Assembly (NCBI RefSeq): GCF_001642475.1
Contig: NW_019174004.1
Span: forward strand, 62,001 to 126,000
Origin: Fonsecaea monophora
Taxonomy: Eukaryota > Ascomycota > Eurotiomycetes > Chaetothyriales > Herpotrichiellaceae
Direction of reading: 5' to 3'
Length of the DNA stretch: 64,000 bases
Of the stretch, positions 10,126 through 19,740 are shown in pieces. Under the pieces are notes generated by a model. It searched no databases, had not been told where the DNA came from, and saw nothing but the letters and a program-made list of their open reading frames with translations. Within the stretch, counting starts at the first letter, position 1, and each line of letters opens with the position of its first letter. Position numbers and translations under genes: made by a program.

Positions 10126-11910
10126 TCACTCATTTCTGGGGAAATCTCCCAGATTGTGTAAAGAAATGTCCATGCGGTCCCGCACACTCGGGCTCTCGTC
10201 CTCGTAAACCAACGACACGGCAGAACCGCGATGTGAGCCAGGAACATCAGTCTGGATGGACTGTCGGGGTGAGTTGCCGTTGACTGCAGGCACCACCTTG
10301 CCATTCTCCGTGACCACTGCTCCATTCGTGGCCAGCTGGATTTGGTGTTCGCCCGCCACGCCTTGGGCAACCGCCCGTCGAGCCTCGTCAATGACTTTCA
10401 GTTTTCTGGTCTGCCCTCTAATTCGCTCCAAGTGCTCAAAGTAATCGTCGTCGACAGGTGTGATATATTTACCACAGAATACGCCGACTTCGAAATTGTT
10501 CGGGGCGTCTTGCGCTTTGGCTTCTCGAGCTGCGTCAACACACGCTGCTTTCAAATCTTCCAAAGTCTGATAGACCACACTGTCAGCACCAATGTGTTTT
10601 GCAATTGCCTCAGGGCCGTGATAGTTGTGCGCAACTAATTCATACGGCGAGGCCAGGTCGATCCCGTAGATGTGTGCGTGAGTGATCGGAGGTGCGCAGC
10701 TCGCGAAATGGACCTTCTTTGCGCCCGCTTCTCGAGCCATCGTCACGATCTCCCGACTGGTAGTGCCTCGTACAATGCTGTCATCCACCAAAAGAACATT
10801 GCGATCCTTGAATTCCATGGCCATGGCATTCAGTTTCCGCCTCACTCCCTTTTGTCGGGCCTTCTGTTCCGGCATGATAAAGGTTCGGAAAACGTAGCGA
10901 TTCTTGACAAAACCTTGGCAGTATTCCTTGTCCAGGGCTTTAGCCACGACCGATGCTGAAGTGACCGACGTCTCGGGAATAGGAATGACCACATCGATAT
11001 CTTCCAGCTCTTGAGGGCTGAGCACCTTTTTGATGTGTGCTGCAAGTCGCAGGCCCATATGTTGTCGGCTCCGATGGACACTGATCCCGTCCATGACTGA
11101 ATCGGGACGCGCAAAGTAGACATACTCAAAGATATCCGGCGCGTATTCTTTCCGTTGCTGGACTTGTCGGAAATGCGGCTCGTGGCCTTTTTGGATGATA
11201 ACAGCCTCTCCAGGCCGAATGTCTCGTATAACATCAAATCCCAGTTGGGCCAGAGCGACGGATTCTGAGGCCATCATGTAATCTTTGCCAGGGCCATCGG
11301 CGGATTGCCGGGATCCCAGGACAAGAGGTCGGATGCCAAAGGCATCTCGGAAGCCAATGAGCCCATATCCTGCGATCATTGCTGTGCACGCCCATCCACC
11401 CTTACATCGCTCATACATTCTCCCAAGCGCTGCGAACACGTCATCCTCGTTGACACGCGCTTTTCCAGTCACGTTGAGCTCATCGGCAAAGACATTGAGC
11501 ATCAGCTCGCTGTCGCTATCAGTGTTGATGTGTCTGTGAGCCGCCAAATCCAGGTGCTGTTTCAACTCAGGAGCATTGATCAGATTGCCATTGTGCGCCA
11601 GACAGATGCCGTACGGACTGTTCACATAAAACGGTTGAGCCTCAGCGTTGGCACTGCTTCCTGCCGTTGGGTATCTCAGATGGCCCAAGCCCATGAATCC
11701 AGGAAGATCCACTATTCTCGAGCCATCGTGGAAAACTTTTGCTGCCATGCCATTGCCCTTGCATTGGTATATTCTTCCGCCGGTCGCACACGTTGCGATT
11801 CCACAGGCATCCTGGCCCCGGTGCTGGAGGAGGTAGAGGGCTTCATGTAGGTCGATGGCAGCGGCAGTAGAGGAAGTATTGGCGAGTATTAAAGCGAGAA
11901 TGCCGCACAT
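10126..11910 (-). CDS. ADE4: Amidophosphoribosyltransferase (glutamine PRPP amidotransferase)
   Basis: Single exon, 594 aa. It catalyses the first committed step of purine synthesis, making phosphoribosylamine from PRPP and glutamine. The N-terminal nucleophile Cys2 is intact (MCGILAL), followed by the class II glutaminase domain (LQHRGQDACGIAT, HLRYPTAGSS, ICLAHNGNL). The phosphoribosyltransferase half carries the PRPP-binding signature VLLVDDSIVRGTT near residue 370 and the SVHRSRQHMG stretch. The C-terminal 90 residues are a fungal extension rich in Asn, Val and Ser, ending about residue 594; the usual length is 510-590. A cytosolic enzyme, expected to be feedback-controlled by AMP and GMP. 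A GAGTCA (TGACTC complement) lies about 260 bases upstream, matching the yeast Bas1 core, but such hexamers are common by chance. Confidence 0.95.
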   Translation of the reverse strand: MCGILALILANTSSTAAAIDLHEALYLLQHRGQDACGIATCATGGRIYQCKGNGMAAKVFHDGSRIVDLPGFMGLGHLRYPTAGSSANAEAQPFYVNSPYGICLAHNGNLINAPELKQHLDLAAHRHINTDSDSELMLNVFADELNVTGKARVNEDDVFAALGRMYERCKGGWACTAMIAGYGLIGFRDAFGIRPLVLGSRQSADGPGKDYMMASESVALAQLGFDVIRDIRPGEAVIIQKGHEPHFRQVQQRKEYAPDIFEYVYFARPDSVMDGISVHRSRQHMGLRLAAHIKKVLSPQELEDIDVVIPIPETSVTSASVVAKALDKEYCQGFVKNRYVFRTFIMPEQKARQKGVRRKLNAMAMEFKDRNVLLVDDSIVRGTTSREIVTMAREAGAKKVHFASCAPPITHAHIYGIDLASPYELVAHNYHGPEAIAKHIGADSVVYQTLEDLKAACVDAAREAKAQDAPNNFEVGVFCGKYITPVDDDYFEHLERIRGQTRKLKVIDEARRAVAQGVAGEHQIQLATNGAVVTENGKVVPAVNGNSPRQSIQTDVPGSHRGSAVSLVYEDESPSVRDRMDISLHNLGDFPRNE

Positions 11911-14640
11911 TTTGGCCAGACGGTCTGTACGAACAACTCTGAGAAAAAGTCAGCCCAAACTGGTCTCCGCGCAAACTGCTTGCAATATCAAGCGCCAAAG
12001 TCCGCAACCATCAGACCCGAAGGTTTTCAGCAAGACTGGTTATGAAGTCTAACATCTAAAAAAAATACACAATTTGGGATCATCCTGCAGTGGTGGGAAA
12101 AGTGGAGGGGTCCGGACATACCTATATTAACATGGTCACAGGGTCGTTGAGGGGAGATGGCACAAGAGTCAGGATTTTCCGGTCGGGAAGAATCGAGGAC
12201 TAGTATTCGAAGTAGTGGAAGTTCTATCGCTTCGGACCGAGCAATAGCGGATCTGAGGGTGAAAGAGATTCACCTCGCACAGGATATGTCAAGTTGGATG
12301 GTAGACTGCCCAGTCGAACCGGGCGAAGGGTCGACATGCTGAGTTTCCTCTGAGAAGCAAAAAGGCCTGGTTCGAGCAGCGGCTATTAATTTTTTTTCCT
12401 CTGCAGGTCCGCGGCAACATTTGGTTAGCGAGGGGCGCATGCATTTGGCGCTCACGTGCCTGGCAGTCGGCTCCGAGCGCGCTGCTGAGATTCGGTTATC
12501 GGAACACGCAAACTCACTTTTCAATCTTTTCATCCTGAGCCACCCCACCTTAATCATCACCGACCGGACAGCCAACCTTAGCCGCGTGCCAACTGCTTAC
12601 CTCTCTACGTCTCGGAACCCCTACACCTCCTTTGCCCATGAAGTAGCAAGAAGGGAAATTGCCTGAAATGTTGTGTCTGGCATCGCTACCATGGTCACAT
12701 TGTAAGAGAAGTTTGACAATCATGATCTGAATCAGGAAACCAAGTAAGAATGTGGCTGGAGAGACCGTCACGCATCCTGATGAGTATAGAGATCCCCATA
12801 CTTCAACTTCTATCGGATAATGCACAGCGACGATTGTGTCCGGATCTGAAATGTCGCTATCCCTGACCCTTTCAACTACAAATATCACGCAGCAATTAGT
12901 ACATTGCAGTGAGTACTGTGGTCTGGGTGGGTATGAGGGTCATTAGCGAAGAAGAAAAGGGACAAACCACCTTTGATGCCAACGTCCATGAGCACAGAAA
13001 TAATCTATAGAATGTTACATGCGGCCAATCTTTATTCCGAGCAGTAAACCCTCCCCCAGAAAACAGGCCGTCGAAATTCCAGAGAAAGAACTCGTACGGA
13101 CATGAGGTGTCGATAGTCCACAAGAGAAGATGCAAGGCGGTGTTAGCGAGACGGCCACTGGGATCAATGAGCCGCACCCAAGCAGTGTTAGTGACGACAT
13201 CTTGAGCTGTAAAGCGATATGAAGTCACGGGAGATATTGACTTCTTCGGCCTTGCGGAGAGCATTCAGGGGACTCAGCTGTGTGTATTCTATGGCTACAT
13301 TAACTAGGATAGTTAGAGAACCTCCACATACCAGCTGTTACAAGATCAGGTCTAGCTCCTGGAATGATAACCCATGGATGCCTCTGACATTCAAGATGGC
13401 GCTTTGATTTCGACTGCATCTGAGCGTGTATATCCCCTTGCTACCCCGTCAGTGTTGTCCCCTTGTCGCCCTTGGTCTTGCGGATCTGCTGTCCGTCCAC
13501 CTTTCCATCTTGCAAGCAATCCGGCACATCTCCATCCTGCTCCGAACTTGTTTGACACATATCTGGACATAAGTAGGCAAAGCAAACAAACCGGGAACAC
13601 CTCTCCGGCCCGGTTAAGAAAGGAGCCTTTGTCAATTTTTCTGACGCTTGCTTGATCGACCCCCAGCCTGGCCTGCGAGGCGGGGCGCGGCCGCGAAATG
13701 GATGAATATGGTATTGTTTGTCCTTGGAACTGTGAGCCCCGTATCCTTCCCGATTAAGACTTTGTGCTGGACGACATATTACGGCAGACTCTATTCGTCC
13801 AGGAGATTATGGAGAAGTGTGGTAGCATCCACTTCCCCAGTCTGTGCGACTTGAATCCCTGGGTTTAAACAAAGCACACCACGACGTACCGGTCCGCAGT
13901 GGTATATATCTTTGAATCCTTTGTAGTTCCCTCCCGAGACACAAACCACGCCCTGTAAAGTCCCACATCTAAGCTTTTTCTCTTGCACAATGCACTGTCC
14001 CCCCACAAGTCGTTGACGGCACGATGCCTCTTTATACTATACAAAGAACAGGTGAGACAGACGGGCTCTCAATATCCTTGGATGAATGAACCAAGGTCTA
14101 CAATCATCAGGTATGTACTTTGGGCTGGGGGGCGGTGGGTGGGTGGGACAAAACCCGACACCCCCTTTCGGAGGTCAGCCTCGCACGTGACCGTAGTGAC
14201 TATAGAGTAGATAGAGATACCCCCCTCAATGCCCTCGTCCGTGTAGAAAGGATTCATGTCCAAGTCTTGACCATCTATGCTGAAGAGTGTCCGTGTATCA
14301 GTTTGTTCCCGCCGTTCATACTCTCTGCCTGCTGTGCATGTGGACTCTGGAGAAAGCAGACAGACTGGGCTGTTCACAACACGCAGCAAACATGGCATTG
14401 TCTCATTTCCATTCAGCTGGTTTTGTTTGAGCCTCCAGCATCCGCGGTAGCTTCAACGACACCGTTGTGCTTTGTCAAGGATCGCGCCCTGTCTCGGATC
14501 TCTTCAATAATCATGGACAAGACATGACCACCACGGCGCGCCATGGTTCTCCTCCGCTTTAGTACCCTGGACTGGACTATCCTCTCGGCGCGATACTAAG
14601 TCTCCTGGTTCTCTGGACAGTCTTATCTTGACTGTTAAAT
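11911..14640. other. Gene-poor region with unresolved minus-strand coding-like fragments
   Basis: 2.7 kb without a gene I can model. It includes the ADE4 promoter. Minus-strand fragments look somewhat protein-like: about 14515-14415 (IIEEIRDRARSLTKHNGVVE), about 14000-13800 and 12896-13264 (122 codons). They lie in different frames and could not be joined into one family-like product. It may be a decayed or rapidly evolving multi-exon gene, or nothing. Confidence 0.35.
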
Positions 14641-15317
14641 CCCCATGTTGCGCAAGTTCAATTGCTTCACTGACCCTCTCTCTCTCACACACGTCAAGCG
14701 TCTCTCTCTTCTCAATCGTCTCCTTCCAATCTTCTACCTTCTTACTCAGTCTCCTTGGTGTCTGACGACTCCCTTTTCAAGCAAACATCTCTTGTCCACT
14801 TCTTGCATCTTTCTTCCTTCTGTCTCTCAGATTCGGACACCATTCGATCAATCCTCTCAGCTCACAAGAGAAATCGTCCTCACCGTCCTTTCTTCTTTCT
14901 TCTTTTCCTGCCTCGAATTTGGACACTTGCTGGTCTTGTATCTTCCTGCACGAAAAAGGAACACTGTCCTCTCTTCTTCTTGTCACCTCTTTAACATTCT
15001 CTCTGAAGTTCAGCCTCTCAATCGCTCAGTCGCCAACTGGTCTGTTCGTTCAGAACACGCCTATTCATCCTCATCGACATCCTCAAGCTCTTCAAGCTGT
15101 TCAGTCACTCGGATATCGGTTGTGCCTGTCTTAGACACCTCAGAACTCCCCGGAAAACATTTCAACCTCTCTCAGTCCAACCACTTCACCTCTGCATCCA
15201 GTCACGCCTCGATCTCTCGTCACAGTCCCTCCTCTCTTTAAGCGGCTCAAGTGACAGCTGGCTTGAAACAAGAGACGTCAACAACGACAGCAGTGAATAG
15301 CAAAAAGACAGGACAAG
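14641..15317 (+). promoter_or_regulatory. Pyrimidine-rich leader upstream of the DNA methyltransferase gene
   Basis: A roughly 600-base CT-rich stretch (repeated CTCTCT, TTCTTC) leads into the methyltransferase gene. An ATG at 14645 opens 198 codons to 15241 with a Ser/Leu-rich composition that simply reflects the CT bias. Long pyrimidine tracts are common in highly transcribed fungal promoters and leaders. Confidence 0.5.
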
Positions 15318-17153
15318 ATGCTTCAAACGGGTCGTTTGCCAGCAAACCAGAACCCCAACCTCTGGGCCAGGATGTCGCCGCACCAAGGGCCGAGGCAGCA
15401 GCCAGAACTTCGACTGGGCAGTTTCAGAGACCACCTCTTTGAGAAGGCCAACAGAAAAGGCCGAGCTGTGATTATCTCGGACGACGAGGGCAGCGACGAT
15501 GAGGTCGTCATCACAAGAGGTCGAAGGATCCCGGTCACAAAGGCCCGGAAAATCATCCGCATAAATCAGGTCCAACAGGCTGCCAGCAGACCATTAAGGT
15601 TGCAACCCGGGAGTGATGTCAAGCTAACGGATCAATCCTTCATTCGGATTGTGGAATACATCCCCAACAGCGCTGAGGGCCCCTTCATCAGAGGGCACAG
15701 ACTCCTCTTCCAAAACCACTGGGAGTTGCTCATGCAAGAGCGCAAGAACGAGCTAGTGCAGCTCGTCAAGATCAATGACAAAATGGAGGTGGAGGACTCC
15801 ATGTCGACAGTGCCCGTCCACGAGGTTGTGGGAAATTGTACCGTCATTTTCACCAACCAGGAGTACCCGGATCTACAATACCGCAAGCACATTGAAGTGC
15901 AGACAGGAGACGACCAGGAACAAGACATATACTTCTGCAGATTCAAGAGTGCAGACTGTAATGTCGCCTCCGATGAGCGGGATCCATCCCGGCCACCAAA
16001 AATGGGCAGGATTGAGCGGCTCCATCAAGACGAGGCAGATAACGGCGTCCTTGTCACCCAAACGGGTGAGATCGAGTTTGCGATCCCAGATCCGGAGCTG
16101 CGCCGTCGATGGCGAGGGGCGGGCCGCTCTCAAAGCAAGAAATATACCTTTGGGGATGCCTTCTGTGGTGCTGGAGGTACCTCGTCTGGTGCTTTCCAAG
16201 CAGGCCTCAAGCTGAAATTCAGTATCGACTTCGACAAAGCGGCAATCCAGACTTATCGGCGTAACTTTGGCATGACCAAGGCGGAAATCCTTCGTGAAGA
16301 CGTTGCCGAGTTCATCAGGCAAGCATCCTCACTAGAGGGTGAAAGTATCGTCGATTACTTGCATATGAGCCCGCCGTGCCAACCATTCTGTGGCTGCAAC
16401 CGCAATCCGAACCGTGAGAAGAACCAAAAGGACATCGACTCCTTCTCCAGGGTCTCGGCCTTGATAGAGGTGTGCAAACCGCGGATCGTCACCCTGGAGG
16501 AGGCAAAGAGCCTGACGGACATTGACAAGAGGAAGTACTTCCGCAAACTCATCTCCGGTTTCATCAGAAAGGGGTACAGCGTACAGTGGAAAGTCGTCGA
16601 ACTGTCCAAGTACGGCGTACCTCAGACGAGGAACAGAACCATCATCATTGCGTCAGGGTAAGATGGAATCATCCCTCACCTTTTTCTTCCCTCACTCTGT
16701 CTTGTGTTTCTTCATTCGCTAACCACAAATATATATAGGCCAGGCGAGAAGCTTCCTCCTTTTGTCCAACCCACTCATGGCACCGGTCCAGGCCTTCTCC
16801 CGATCCCGACAATCAACAGCACCATCAACACCATCCCTGCCGATGCGGAGCACCAAGATGAAATCCCAGAAATGCGCAGCACCAAGGACGCCTACGCGGG
16901 GGACAAGCTGTGCCAAACTATCATGACGGCAGTGAAGCCTTATCACTATCACCCGTCCGGCACTCGAAGATTCAGCATCCGCGAATATGCCAGTTTGCAG
17001 ACCTTTGAGCCCACTTTCACCTTTGAGGGGACCATTACCGAAAAGTTGAAACAGATTGGAAATGCGGTCCCACCATTGTTCGCGAAAACGTTGTTTGTAC
17101 ACTTAAAGGCGGCGTTAGGTGCGGCAGACGATGCAGAAGACATGGAGCGGTAG
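15318..17153 (+). CDS. C5-cytosine DNA methyltransferase, RID/DmtA/Masc1 type
   Basis: Two exons, 15318-16657 and 16739-17153 (81-nt intron, GTAAGA...TAG, GCTAAC branch), 584 aa. Residues about 100-260 form the fungal BAH-like lead domain (GPFIRGHRLL). The catalytic domain follows: motif I GDAFCGAGGTSSGA (about 278), motif IV SPPCQPFCG with catalytic Cys (about 352), motif VI-equivalent TLEEAKSL (about 393), motif VIII PQTRNR (about 434), and motifs IX-X in exon 2 (RRFSIREYASLQTF, QIGNAVPP). Neurospora RID is needed for repeat-induced point mutation, Ascobolus Masc1 for premeiotic methylation, and Aspergillus DmtA for sexual development. The usual ENV of motif VI is replaced, as is typical of this branch (EQT in others). 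All catalytic motifs are present, so it looks intact. The start could be one of two nearby ATGs (15318 or 15375). Confidence 0.88.
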
Positions 17154-17650
17154 GGTCAGAAGCGTGAACGAAGATGAACTTGATGCAAGGGCTTTTCTCT
17201 GGCGTGGAGGTTACAACTCGAGAAGATTCGGAAGAGGGGGTTCTTTGTCGGTCTGCATATTATGGCGCAGTCGGAATGAATGCTTTGAGGCTAGGAAAGG
17301 AGGAACTCGAGAGGGTTGGATCGCGCTTCGACGTGCTGCATGATGCTTCTTGCACATAGATCGGTATGGCAGGTGTTGGCTCACACGCGAGGCTCTGCAA
17401 TCACGGCAGACAATGCTGGTTCGTGCAATGCAGGAAGAACGCGGCGCGGCTCCTGGCAAAAGAGACGGGTTCGTTTATGCCTCCAAGAGCATAGAAGAGC
17501 ACAATAGAATCCAAATCAGGACAAAATTCGAAGCCTTGCGAAGAGAAATGTTAGGTCACTGTCAATGCGTGAATGCAGACCTGGTCGCTCTTTGTCGACA
17601 TGAGCGTATCATTTTCTGTTCAGTAGACATGCGCCGTTCGGATCAATCTC
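17154..17650. other. Convergent intergenic region
   Basis: 497 bases between the 3' ends of the methyltransferase and RRP43 genes. Several short frames, none supported; presumably 3' UTRs. Confidence 0.4.
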
Positions 17651-18739
17651 TCAGACGGTCAATGCGGTATCCAGGACAGTTTTCCACTGCTGCCATCTGC
17701 GTTTGGCGAGCTCGACCGCCTCTGCAATCTGTTCGGGTCCTACCACTGAGCCGCCGCTCTTTTCAATTCTCAATACTGATGCCGCGTTGACACCGTCGCT
17801 ACAATCCACCGTGATACACCCCACCTCTGCGCAAGACTCTTCTTCAAAGGCGTCGGGGTCCATCAGAATCCAGGACTGATTTTCTTCGTCATTATGCATG
17901 GTCAACAATCTTTTTTCTGGCACAAACACCCCCCAACTGCTGGGCACTGGCATTCCTCTGAGTCGCAGTTTCCGTGCTTCTTTGACAACATCTGAACAGA
18001 GGATCTTTTCGAGGTCCGGATCCCACCAAGCCTTGGGGAGAAGGCAGTTTCGCAAGGTAGCATCCAGTGCCAACCAAGCGGCATCAAAAATGGATCCGCC
18101 ATAGCTGATGCACATCATGTCAATGTAAAGCGTCCAGTATGCCTTCAACTGCGGCCCCGCGTCTATTCCTAGCTCTAGGTCTTGAGACTCTGGAGGAGGA
18201 GTATAGATGATCTCGAGGTCCGATGTTCTGACCAGCTGCGAGGTATGAAGTAAGGACAACATTCGCTGAGATATTGACTGGGCTTCGACTGAAGGTGCTG
18301 TGTTGGCAGGGTGTCTAGGTGAGCAGCCCGTGGCTAACTCGATGTTTGGAACTACCAAGTTGTGCAGTTGAATCGGCGAGTATTCTCCTTCCTCTTCATG
18401 GTCATCCACCTCGTTCCTGCGTCTCAATGGAACGGTTCGATCTCTGCCTGAAGAGTTGGTGACTCGAAAACTGGGAATCTCGCTGGTAGGCAGTATCTCG
18501 GCGCGAACACCACAAACTATTGTCGTCGCTCCAATCTTGACTAGTGAGGATCCATTACAATGCGTCAAAGACCCCACGTTGAGCTGAATCGGTCTTGGTT
18601 CTGGGGGATTCCTGTTCGAAGGGCGTCTGGGCGGGGATTGTTTTAAGTGGGCGTGGAGAAGCGCATTGGGAGATATGATGGGCATCGCAGATGCAGGCAC
18701 CGAAGCGTTGAGCGCAGTTACAGAATCTAACGAAGGCAT
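17651..18739 (-). CDS. RRP43: Exosome complex RNase PH-like subunit RRP43
   Basis: Single exon, 362 aa. The RNase PH fold is recognisable: PRPIQLNVGSLTHCNGSSLVKIGATTIVCGVRAEI in the first half (about residues 48-83), a middle segment AYWTLYIDMMCISYGGSIFDAAWLALDATL, and DPDAFEEESCAEVGCITVD near the C-terminus. This is the layout of Rrp43/EXOSC8, one of six catalytically inactive ring subunits of the RNA exosome that thread RNA to Rrp44 and Rrp6 for rRNA, snoRNA and mRNA processing. It acts in nucleus and cytoplasm. Closest alternatives are the paralogues Rrp42 and Rrp45; the inserted segment with an acidic HEEEGEYSP loop and the general context favour Rrp43. Confidence 0.8.
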   Translation of the reverse strand: MPSLDSVTALNASVPASAMPIISPNALLHAHLKQSPPRRPSNRNPPEPRPIQLNVGSLTHCNGSSLVKIGATTIVCGVRAEILPTSEIPSFRVTNSSGRDRTVPLRRRNEVDDHEEEGEYSPIQLHNLVVPNIELATGCSPRHPANTAPSVEAQSISQRMLSLLHTSQLVRTSDLEIIYTPPPESQDLELGIDAGPQLKAYWTLYIDMMCISYGGSIFDAAWLALDATLRNCLLPKAWWDPDLEKILCSDVVKEARKLRLRGMPVPSSWGVFVPEKRLLTMHNDEENQSWILMDPDAFEEESCAEVGCITVDCSDGVNAASVLRIEKSGGSVVGPEQIAEAVELAKRRWQQWKTVLDTALTV

Positions 18740-19740
18740 TTCTGCCAGAGTCGAAACAAACTACATAGTGTATTGTGTCTGCGAGTGTTGGAGGCCGCAG
18801 TTTGTACTGGACAATTTACGAATTTCGCAGATATTCTGCCGGTACAAACAGAGAAGCGGTGAGATGGACTTGGCGCCCCGATTGGCGAGTGCCACAACAC
18901 AACTAACTACACTAAGTAATCAGGTAAGGTAATTCAATGGCCAGCAGATTGACGCATTCGATGCAAAAGGGTCCAACGTTGCCGATATACCCGCTGATGG
19001 CAGAGCAATTCGGATGCTCAGAGACCCCTACTACAGCCTTACGCGGTGCTCTCCCTTGTCATCGAAGGTGGCCCTAGAAGACGCCAATGGCATAGTGGAA
19101 GCAATTCATTCCGAAGGTCTAATGCATTTGGGCAAAGTCCGATGTCTATTGGCTACAACATCCCACTCTCGGAAGCATTCCCTCGGTCGCGAAAGGGCGC
19201 GAGCGCGAGGAGCGACGAGCGAGAAAAAAGAGCGGGGAAGAACAAAAGCATAACATCCCTCTAATCGCTGAGGATAGGCCGGCTTGATGTCCGACGACAC
19301 GCTGAACAGAGGAAAGGCCCATTCGTACACTGCCAGGGGTTTTGACTTATAGGGGATCAGGAATGCCGCACACAAGTACCGCAGCATACACGGGTATCGC
19401 ATCCTAGAATCTGTTCGCTGTCGGGTCAGGAGAATCTCTGCTCTTCACACTTGAGGTCGAGGAGAGGTTGTGGGGGATATAAACCCATTGATGTGAACGG
19501 CGGGTTTCAATGGAGATCTGACACTTGTTCACTTCGGAGATCCGAGTTGCGCAGCCTACGATATTCACTCCGCAGCATTCATTGCCTTGGAGTTTAACAA
19601 TATCACGTTCATATTGCATTGCGTACGAGTTCGGCCCATTTCTGAACGGCTCCCAAACTGGTACCTCATCTACATCTTTCTTAATCTAACCTTGTGCAGC
19701 TCAACGAACTCCTTCTTCTCTACCACCACCACCTAGGAAA
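18740..19740. promoter_or_regulatory. Divergent promoter region, RRP43 / flavin monooxygenase
   Basis: 1.0 kb between divergent start codons. It has no credible gene; a Lys/Arg/Glu-rich plus-strand frame near 19014-19264 is purine-biased sequence. Confidence 0.4.

Noticed and set aside
12300..12330. tRNA TpsiC-like sequence GGTTCGACT on the minus strand
   Set aside because: The loop-closing pair would be G-G, and no A box, anticodon arm or acceptor stem can be formed nearby.
14645..15241. 198-codon frame as a protein-coding gene
   Set aside because: Ser/Leu/Phe-rich composition follows from the CT-rich leader; no domain. Kept only as a possible upstream ORF.
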